Of a stretch of DNA of 6,887 nt, positions 1 to 4,790 are shown piece by piece. The position numbers and the translations under genes are program-made. Position 1 is the stretch's first letter, and each line of letters begins with the position of its first letter. The notes beneath the pieces were generated by a model, which did no database searches, had not been told where the DNA came from, and saw nothing but the letters and a program-made list of their open reading frames with translations. The DNA comes from an archaeon (GTDB lineage: Archaea; Asgardarchaeota; Hermodarchaeia; Hermodarchaeales; Hermodarchaeaceae), in NCBI GenBank assembly GCA_016550395.1, contig JABXGY010000325.1:1-6887 (forward strand). Reading direction: 5' to 3'.

Positions 1-1
1 T

Positions 2-238
2 ACAGCTGCTCAAGAAATCCATCGGGATATCACGACTTTTAGAGAACAACGACAATTGGTCGAAACTCAACTTATTGCTGAGGTTGATCGGGCAAAGGAG
101 TTGAGTAATTTAAAGGATATCGAGGAAGCTATCCGCGTTGTGATTGAAATCGTTGACGAGTTGACCAACCGTATCAACTTAGACAAAGTTATCGAGGCCG
201 TAAAAGCCTTAGAAACCTCAAATAAGGGAGAAAAATAA
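2..238 (+). CDS. C-terminal part of a coiled-coil protein (5' end outside window)
   Basis: The reading frame is open from base 2 to the TAA at 236-238 and gives the last 78 residues of a longer protein; the TTG at 56 is an internal Leu codon, not a convincing start. The visible part is almost all charged, amphipathic helix rich in Glu, Lys, Ile, Leu and Val with heptad-like hydrophobic spacing, has no membrane segment, and ends in a polar Asn-Lys-Gly-Glu-Lys tail. I do not recognise a family. Its stop lies 14 bases before the next gene, which has its own Shine-Dalgarno, so the two are probably co-transcribed. A REQR motif at visible residues 14-17, followed by a TQL, recurs in the downstream protein as REQR then SQL, at a similar distance from the C-terminus; this hints at, but does not prove, common ancestry. 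Function unknown; a structural or adaptor role is inferred from composition only. Confidence 0.75.
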   Translation, partial: TAAQEIHRDITTFREQRQLVETQLIAEVDRAKELSNLKDIEEAIRVVIEIVDELTNRINLDKVIEAVKALETSNKGEK

Positions 239-241
239 TTA

Positions 242-246
242 GGTGA
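242..246 (+). promoter_or_regulatory. Shine-Dalgarno GGTGA for the proline-rich coiled-coil gene
   Basis: GGTGA lies 6 bases before the ATG at 253 and matches the archaeal anti-Shine-Dalgarno. It selects this ATG over the ATG at 246, which is followed after three codons by an in-frame TGA. Its position just after the upstream stop codon fits translation within an operon. Confidence 0.6.
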
Positions 247-252
247 TGCACT

Positions 253-705
253 ATGACTGAGCAACCACCCCAACCCCCAGCCCCCCCTGGACCTCCACCT
301 GCTGCTCCGGCTTCAGGGGATGCTGCGTTAATTCCTTTTGTCACCCAAGCATTTACCAACTTGTTTAACCGGCTAGAAGCGCTCACACAAGAAGTATCCA
401 CATTACGAGAGACGATTACTCAGATTGATCAACTAGTAAAAGGGCGATTGGAAACTATTGAGCCCCAATTTCAAGAGCTCCTGTCGAATTTACGAGAACA
501 ACGACGCAGTAGTGTAACCCATTATTCACAGCTTGCAGCCACGATTGCACAAGGTTTTGAATCGCTAGGTGATCTTCGTACTTCATCTGCAGACGCTCAG
601 ACGTTAGAATTACTAAGAGAAACTCTACAGGCAGCCCAAGATGCATTATATTGTTTACGAATGGAACGACTCATTAGACGTTACCTGGAGCTTCAAAAGA
701 AATAA
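253..705 (+). CDS. Small protein with proline-rich N-terminus and coiled coil
   Basis: A 150-residue protein. Residues 5-19 hold 10 prolines in 15 positions, including PPGPPP, and would form an extended polyproline helix. A short Ala/Gly/Ser linker follows. From about residue 26 to the end it is helical: residues 34-66 and 70-100 look like coiled coil, and residues 115-150 form a second amphipathic helix ending in a basic patch (RLIRRYLELQKK). No signal peptide or membrane segment is seen. The ATG at 253 is supported by GGTGA six bases upstream. It lies 14 bases after a second coiled-coil gene and is convergent with a third on the other strand. The layout resembles multimerising adaptors that display proline-rich tails, but no family is recognised. 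Translating the PPG/PPP run would be expected to need the archaeal translation factor aIF5A, as known for polyproline stretches. Confidence 0.85.
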   Translation: MTEQPPQPPAPPGPPPAAPASGDAALIPFVTQAFTNLFNRLEALTQEVSTLRETITQIDQLVKGRLETIEPQFQELLSNLREQRRSSVTHYSQLAATIAQGFESLGDLRTSSADAQTLELLRETLQAAQDALYCLRMERLIRRYLELQKK

Positions 706-751
706 CTCTCTGCTCCTTCGGAATCAAGATGTATTCTGGATTACAAAACCC

Positions 752-1309
752 CTAAACTTTACCTGGCTTCTTTTTCAAACCATATTTTTCTCGCATTCGT
801 TCCCGCCAGGGCTGGTCTGTTCCATGAGCCTCAGGCATTGCATCAGCTGAAGCAGTCGTAGGTTCACTTGCCGCGGGTTCAGGCGCTACCGCTACAGGAG
901 GTGATTTTTTGGAGGTTTGAGCTGCAGGAGCATCGACGCTCGATGGAGTACTAACTCTTGAACGGCGTGAAAAACTACCTCCTGATTCAAGACGAGATAA
1001 AACCTCACTGACAGAAAACATCTGCATCCGCTTATCTAACTCGCTGATTGCCCGAAGCATCATCCGGTTAAGTTCTTGAGGTTCTGATTTACTCAATTCA
1101 GTCAATTTTTTACTGAGAGAATCAATTCGGTTATTCAAGTTTGCAATATTATCCTTTAGAACCCCAACGGCATCTAATTGACGGCGTATGCTTTCTAGAT
1201 CCTTTGAGATATGCTGTTCAACCTCGTTAATTCGCGTAAGTGATTTTTCGAGGATTTCAGTCATTTGCCGAAAAATATCATTAATATTAGCGTCTTTTTG
1301 TGCTGTCAT
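752..1309 (-). CDS. Coiled-coil protein with disordered Pro/Ala/Ser region and basic C-terminal tail
   Basis: A 185-residue soluble protein of unrecognised family. Residues 8-75 form a long amphipathic helix with heptad-like Ile/Leu/Val spacing (motifs such as INEVEQHI and NLNNRIDSLSKKL), so a coiled coil is likely. A second helix spans about 78-108. Residues 110-165 are low complexity, rich in Ser, Ala, Pro and Thr, and probably disordered. The last 19 residues (167-185, starting PWRERMREKYGLKKK) are again ordered-looking and strongly basic, suggesting a short binding motif for nucleic acid, membrane or a partner. There is no signal peptide. The ATG at 1309 is the first methionine in frame. 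Its leader lacks a clear Shine-Dalgarno (TATGAAAAGAG just before the ATG), which would fit a short or absent leader downstream of the A/T box at 1339-1346. It converges on the proline-rich coiled-coil gene and diverges from the HhH-GPD gene. Confidence 0.85.
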   Translation of the reverse strand: MTAQKDANINDIFRQMTEILEKSLTRINEVEQHISKDLESIRRQLDAVGVLKDNIANLNNRIDSLSKKLTELSKSEPQELNRMMLRAISELDKRMQMFSVSEVLSRLESGGSFSRRSRVSTPSSVDAPAAQTSKKSPPVAVAPEPAASEPTTASADAMPEAHGTDQPWRERMREKYGLKKKPGKV

Positions 1310-1338
1310 CTCTTTTCATAGGTTTCTTCTAACAAAGA

Positions 1339-1346
1339 CTTTTATT
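1339..1346 (-). promoter_or_regulatory. Possible TATA box (AATAAAAG on minus strand)
   Basis: This is the only strong A/T element in the 62-base gap between two divergent genes. Read on the minus strand it is AATAAAAG, preceded by purine-rich AGG, and is centred about 33 bases before the ATG at 1309. A start of transcription about 25 bases downstream would leave a leader of roughly 8 bases. Read on the plus strand (CTTTTATT) it would put the transcript start next to the GTG at 1372 and cut into that gene's Shine-Dalgarno, so the minus-strand assignment is preferred. Called by eye only. Confidence 0.3.
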
Positions 1347-1359
1347 CCTTCCTATTTGC

Positions 1360-1364
1360 AGGGG
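1360..1364 (+). promoter_or_regulatory. Shine-Dalgarno-like AGGGG before the GTG at 1372
   Basis: AGGGG sits 7 bases upstream of the GTG at 1372 and supports that start for the HhH-GPD gene. The GTGs at 1384 and 1396 are also in frame but lack such a site at a suitable distance. Confidence 0.45.
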
Positions 1365-1371
1365 TTCAGGT

Positions 1372-2412
1372 GTGTCATTTACTGTGAATACCTCAGTGAC
1401 TATTTTCCATTCCCAATGCCAAAAACTGGGACGCCATCTTCAAAAAATAAATCCACATGTAGAGGATTTTCTGAACCCACACTTATTTCCTCCAAAAAAT
1501 ACTCAGACCGAAGATACGGCAAGATTCTTTTTCTTCATCACAGCAATAGACCATCGAACTAGCCCCGTGGGGCAGAGTTTTGAAGGAAAGGTTGATGGCA
1601 ACTACTTCCAAGGCGCAGATCTCCTTTGGCATCTAAGTGTGAAACGTTTCCTTCGGAATCCCCAGCTATTCCATCCAGCGAAAATGGCAAAAATCACTGA
1701 AAAGCAAATTATAACCTGGTATACCGTGCATTCACCGTCCCGTGTAATAATTGCCAACCCTGGTGAACGGGCTAAACTACTACGGAACTGCGGGCAGGTG
1801 CTCTTAGACAAGTATGAAGGATCAGTACTCACCCTACTTAATTCTGCCAATCACCGCATCTCATCTGATCCAGAGAATGTCGAAATTGGACTTTTGTCGC
1901 TTCTATCGCAATTCAAAGCTTATGAAGACCCCGTAAACAAGAAGAGTTTCCTATTTCTCAAGTTTCTTCTTCGGCGGAACCTGTGGACACATAAAGATAC
2001 TGATCAATTACGGATTCCAGTTGATAATCATCTCACTCGAATCGCTTTACGAACAGGTATTGTTAATCCCTCTGCAAAGCTTACTAAAGCTCTTCAACAG
2101 CGACATCCAATCAGCTTAGCGAAGGATGTTGAGCTACGTGAACGAATTGGCGACGCGTATTCACTAGTAAGTAAATATTCGAGTCGGTCTGTTTTAGAGC
2201 TTGATGACTTTTTCTGGCATTTTGGGCGAAATTGTTGTTTACTTGACTCACCAGTTTGTGTGACCGGTTGCACTTCGAATTGCTATGTTGAAATTCACTT
2301 ATTGAGTATATCGTGCCAAAACAGGTGCCCTCTGGCGTCTATATGCTATGCTTATGCTGACGATGCTAAACGATCCCTCGTTGAACCTAAAGTTAAAACC
2401 TGGTATTATTAG
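1372..2412 (+). CDS. Divergent HhH-GPD (endonuclease III-like) protein with an expanded Fe-S-type cysteine loop
   Basis: A 346-residue protein, GTG start. From about residue 50 it follows the order of the HhH-GPD DNA glycosylase/AP-lyase fold. Residues 52-64 (FFFFITAIDHRTS) sit where endonuclease III has its LLSAQ-type helix, but the Gln is absent. Residues 186-198 (DPVNKKSFLFLKF) match the hairpin-lysine segment, with Lys190 or Lys191 as candidate nucleophile. Residues 216-224 (IPVDNHLTRI and neighbours) match the family VDTHIFRV motif, with Asp218 as catalytic Asp. Residues 280-296 (FFWHFGRNCC..PVC) match the WLILHGRYTC segment. Cys289-X6-Cys296 and Cys319-X5-Cys325 reproduce the outer pairs of the C-X6-C-X2-C-X5-C 4Fe-4S loop, but the middle spacer is 22 residues and has three more cysteines (300, 304, 315). 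It is longer than ordinary Nth (about 210 residues). Role inferred: base-excision repair or nucleoside hydrolysis; substrate unknown. Queuosine-salvage-type hydrolases share this fold and are an alternative. Confidence 0.7.
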   Translation: MSFTVNTSVTIFHSQCQKLGRHLQKINPHVEDFLNPHLFPPKNTQTEDTARFFFFITAIDHRTSPVGQSFEGKVDGNYFQGADLLWHLSVKRFLRNPQLFHPAKMAKITEKQIITWYTVHSPSRVIIANPGERAKLLRNCGQVLLDKYEGSVLTLLNSANHRISSDPENVEIGLLSLLSQFKAYEDPVNKKSFLFLKFLLRRNLWTHKDTDQLRIPVDNHLTRIALRTGIVNPSAKLTKALQQRHPISLAKDVELRERIGDAYSLVSKYSSRSVLELDDFFWHFGRNCCLLDSPVCVTGCTSNCYVEIHLLSISCQNRCPLASICYAYADDAKRSLVEPKVKTWYY

Positions 2413-2421
2413 TCCTGACAG

Positions 2422-4167
2422 TTATGCCTTAGGACGATACATATATTTTCCAACAAAACTTTCCCGGCTCATCATTGTCGGCAAAGTCCACCCTACAAGA
2501 GTGCCATTCGGGGTTTCCCGAAGCACTGGTTCCGGTGCTCCAGAGGGTACATCCACATATTCAAAATTTGGTGGAATGAGATCCTGTAATTCTGGGTCAT
2601 GTAGGCTGGTCTCTCCTTCGTTTACGAAGGTCACGGTTACCAATAATTCACCCTCTTTATCGGTGGGAGCAACTGTTCGTGTTTTTCGTAACTTTCGAGT
2701 AACTGATCGCACTTTGATAACTGGAGCCATTGATTCAGGAATCTCCACTAAAGCCTGTGGTCCAGGTGGAAAGGTATTCGCTTTTATGGTCGCAGGAAGC
2801 TGATATTCATAATTAGGTTTAGGCGCTCGAGCTACGGTCATATAACTAGCTGTTACCGTATCACCCGGTTTAATCGGTGAATGATTCTCAATTAAATCGT
2901 GCAACTGAATCATGAGGGTGTGTGGAATCTTTAAGTCGCGATCCTCAGGTCTAATATTGACTTTCAAACTCCGTGTGATAGGTTTATCTCCGACTCTAAC
3001 TCGAATTTGAGTGTCCTCCGGAGCTTCAAATCCTGGAGGAAGTGGGTCAATGAAGACTATTTCATCACATTCAGTCGTTCCTGTGTTCTTGGCTTGAAGT
3101 GTGACAGCGATGGGTGCGGGTTCCCAGGCTAAGAGCTCTAATGGCTCTACTCGTTTGTTTCCTTCAACTCGGAGCACAGAAAAGATAATTTCAGCCTTTT
3201 CAATTGAACCAACAATTTCTTGAATAATCGGTGCTTCCACGGATGATAACGTAATGATATCAAATTCAGGCTGTTCAGCACTAACTTCGAATTCGTGACC
3301 CCAGACCTCTCCCGATTCCAAACGATGATTTGGTGAGCCTTCAAAAATTAATTCGTTATCAGGTGCCGTGAGAACTATCTGCACCCGTTCTAGGCGAAGA
3401 GGAAATTCACTGGAATTGGTAAGTGAAGCTTTACATCGCCAAACACCCGTCCGCATTGTATGTTCTTCCCGTTCAACACTAACCTCAGTTTCGGTTGAAC
3501 CATGAAGCGTTGGAACAAGTGTGCTTCGAATTATTTCAGGAACCTTGTAATTGACATAGACCTTTCCACCTGATTTAGGTTCTGTATCTTCAGCAGTAAT
3601 TGTAGCTCTGATTCGTTGAACGACCATTTGATCAGGAATGATTTCTTTAATTACCCAACTAACCTGACCAGTTTTTGAATCATACTCAACTTTTCCGACT
3701 TGAGGTTTTTGAATTTGAATATCTTTGAAAATAGGGGGTATCTCTTTAGAGACCACGACTTCTTGAATAGTCGCGCCTGAATGGTTTCGAAGGTTCAGAC
3801 TGATTTCAACGGGCATGTCATACTCAAACACAAGGGCATTATTAATTCCAACGCGTTCATAGAACGTGTCTATTGTCTCAGTAAGAAGAAGCATAGGGGT
3901 TTCGATTTCCTTTACGATGAAGTCTTTTTCCCATTCATTCATTGGATCTAATCGACCAATATCAAGAGAGTCAGTACCCAGTGTTGTTCGATTCTGTCGA
4001 TTCAATTCAAGCTCTGCATCCCACACGGCAAATTTTCGTGAATTGTTTTTCACAACCATCTTTCCACGAGGGTCAAAGCGTGTAATTGTATTATCTGAAT
4101 TTAACAACGTGTGTTCATGTTCCTTAATCGAAATTGTTAACCCTGCTGGAGGATGTGCCGAAGCCAC
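2422..4167 (-). CDS. Multi-domain Ig-like/DUF11-like beta-sandwich repeat protein without export signal
   Basis: A 581-residue protein dominated by alternating hydrophobic/polar beta-strand sequence. I see about five sandwich units: roughly residues 28-110, 115-205, 225-335, 345-455 and 480-581. A recurring pattern is a strand with an Asn-rich turn followed by a PPxF turn: LNLRNHSG then EIPPIF (124-147), VTLQAKNTG then DPLPPGFE (355-381), and VTVTFVNEGE then DLIPPNFEYV (510-538); units 1 and 3 show only the Asn turn (KNNS, LTNSS). This resembles DUF11/conserved-repeat domains usually found in exported archaeal proteins, yet there is no signal peptide, lipobox, membrane helix or sorting tail, so a cytoplasmic scaffold role is inferred. 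GTG at 4167 is the first possible start, because an in-frame TGA lies three codons upstream; GAGGTG lies 9 bases ahead. It converges on the HhH-GPD gene with 9 bases between stops and lies 87 bases downstream of the PPC gene on the same strand. Function unknown. Confidence 0.85.
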   Translation of the reverse strand: MASAHPPAGLTISIKEHEHTLLNSDNTITRFDPRGKMVVKNNSRKFAVWDAELELNRQNRTTLGTDSLDIGRLDPMNEWEKDFIVKEIETPMLLLTETIDTFYERVGINNALVFEYDMPVEISLNLRNHSGATIQEVVVSKEIPPIFKDIQIQKPQVGKVEYDSKTGQVSWVIKEIIPDQMVVQRIRATITAEDTEPKSGGKVYVNYKVPEIIRSTLVPTLHGSTETEVSVEREEHTMRTGVWRCKASLTNSSEFPLRLERVQIVLTAPDNELIFEGSPNHRLESGEVWGHEFEVSAEQPEFDIITLSSVEAPIIQEIVGSIEKAEIIFSVLRVEGNKRVEPLELLAWEPAPIAVTLQAKNTGTTECDEIVFIDPLPPGFEAPEDTQIRVRVGDKPITRSLKVNIRPEDRDLKIPHTLMIQLHDLIENHSPIKPGDTVTASYMTVARAPKPNYEYQLPATIKANTFPPGPQALVEIPESMAPVIKVRSVTRKLRKTRTVAPTDKEGELLVTVTFVNEGETSLHDPELQDLIPPNFEYVDVPSGAPEPVLRETPNGTLVGWTLPTMMSRESFVGKYMYRPKA

Positions 4168-4176
4168 AGTCCATCA

Positions 4177-4182
4177 CACCTC
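4177..4182 (-). promoter_or_regulatory. Shine-Dalgarno GAGGTG for the beta-sandwich gene
   Basis: GAGGTG on the minus strand lies 9 bases before the GTG at 4167. It is the strongest ribosome-binding site in the window and, with the in-frame TGA just upstream of the GTG, fixes this non-ATG start. An out-of-frame ATG lies between the two. Confidence 0.65.
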
Positions 4183-4208
4183 GCTTACCACTAGATACCT
4201 GTACGTTG

Positions 4209-4215
4209 ATTTAAT
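4209..4215 (-). promoter_or_regulatory. Possible TATA box (ATTAAAT on minus strand)
   Basis: ATTAAAT on the minus strand, preceded by purine-rich CGAAAG that could serve as the TFB recognition element, is centred about 45 bases before the GTG at 4167. Transcription starting about 25 bases downstream would give a leader of about 20 bases that keeps the GAGGTG site. If real, the beta-sandwich gene can be transcribed apart from the PPC gene upstream. Called by eye. Confidence 0.3.
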
Positions 4216-4254
4216 GTCTTTCGTGAAGCCTTTTTCTGATGTACTGAACTATGG

Positions 4255-4701
4255 TCAAATCGAAAGAAACGCTAATTTGAAGATATCATTATATTTCCGA
4301 TGTAGAACTCCCTCTGCTTTGATTAAGGTTAGTTCACCCGTAGGATTCACTCTACACCCTTCCATTAGGTGACCACCAAGCATTTCACCATTCACGCCTG
4401 AGAGTATGATATGGGCATGAACGATTGGTTCATTATCTAAAATTGCTACATTTCCTGTGCAATTGAGAATTTCAAGAGCTGGAGAAGACTGCTTGCTTGG
4501 TTCCCACACGTGTGTGGTGTAAGCCTTCTCCTGCGGGATATAAAATCCATATTGTACTTTATCAACTGCTCCTATGACCGTGAACATCCCCGCCTTAACA
4601 TCATATTCAGTGACAACTTGTTTGATGCTAAGAAGAAGATCTTCCATGGCTTCAAACCTTGCTACAATAATCTCTTTAAGTGGTAACGAACAGGAACCCA
4701 T
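4255..4701 (-). CDS. PPC domain (DUF296) protein
   Basis: A 148-residue single-domain protein that matches the PPC/DUF296 family over nearly its whole length. Visible family features are the start of the fold at about residues 12-27 (IVARFEAMEDLLLSI), the AGxFTVIGAVDKVQYGFY strand region (37-54), LNCTGNVA (79-86), the HAH motif at 95-97, and GGHL with a following EGC at 109-116. In prokaryotic homologues these conserved histidines form a metal site at the interface of a trimer, and all three (His95, His97, His111) are present. The prokaryotic proteins are often annotated DNA-binding by analogy with plant AT-hook proteins, but this one has no AT-hook and its molecular role is not established. 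The ATG at 4701 is preceded by AGGGG at a spacing of 8. It is transcribed away from the DNA polymerase gene and lies upstream of the beta-sandwich gene on the same strand. Confidence 0.88.
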   Translation of the reverse strand: MGSCSLPLKEIIVARFEAMEDLLLSIKQVVTEYDVKAGMFTVIGAVDKVQYGFYIPQEKAYTTHVWEPSKQSSPALEILNCTGNVAILDNEPIVHAHIILSGVNGEMLGGHLMEGCRVNPTGELTLIKAEGVLHRKYNDIFKLAFLSI

Positions 4702-4709
4702 CGTGAATT

Positions 4710-4714
4710 CCCCT
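4710..4714 (-). promoter_or_regulatory. Shine-Dalgarno-like AGGGG before the PPC gene
   Basis: AGGGG on the minus strand, 8 bases upstream of the ATG at 4701. The same AGGGG form precedes the HhH-GPD gene at 1360-1364. Confidence 0.45.
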
Positions 4715-4746
4715 AATAAGTGACTGTTCTATCAATGGGCTAAACC

Positions 4747-4754
4747 CTAAAAAG
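4747..4754. promoter_or_regulatory. A/T-rich box between the divergent PPC and polymerase genes
   Basis: CTAAAAAG on the plus strand, CTTTTTAG on the minus strand, lies near the middle of the 89-base divergent gap. For the PPC gene its centre is about 50 bases from the ATG, giving a leader of about 24 bases that holds the AGGGG site. For the polymerase it is about 40 bases before the GTG at 4791, giving a leader of about 15 bases. It could serve as TATA element for either or both genes. No palindromic operator stands out. Confidence 0.25.
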
Positions 4755-4790
4755 TGGGATGGTCCTTATTCGGTTCGGAAGCGATACTGC

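Noticed and set aside
189..401. Glycine-rich minus-strand ORF
   Set aside because: It is the antisense reading of the proline codons of the 253-705 gene (CCN read as NGG) and has no independent support.
706..751. Possible terminator hairpin between convergent genes (TCCTTCGGA)
   Set aside because: Only a three-base stem with no T-run after it. Nothing convincing as a terminator on either strand.
641..850. Plus-strand ORF across the convergent junction
   Set aside because: It overlaps the ends of two better-supported coiled-coil genes, has no ribosome site, and its sequence has no domain-like character.
1188..1562. Plus-strand ORF overlapping the start of two genes
   Set aside because: It is mostly antisense to the 752-1309 coiled coil, then out of frame with the HhH-GPD gene. 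No motif is seen.
1372..2412. Assigning the HhH-GPD gene the symbol nth
   Set aside because: The fold motifs fit, but the hairpin, the Gln of the recognition helix and the cysteine loop differ too much to claim orthology.
2348..2803. Plus-strand ORF of 151 codons
   Set aside because: It is antisense to the beta-sandwich gene and overlaps the end of the HhH-GPD gene in another frame. Its composition is shadow-like.
3866..4372. Plus-strand ORF of 168 codons
   Set aside because: It is antisense to the start of the beta-sandwich gene and the end of the PPC gene. The GAGGTG site and the PPC domain match fix the minus strand as coding.
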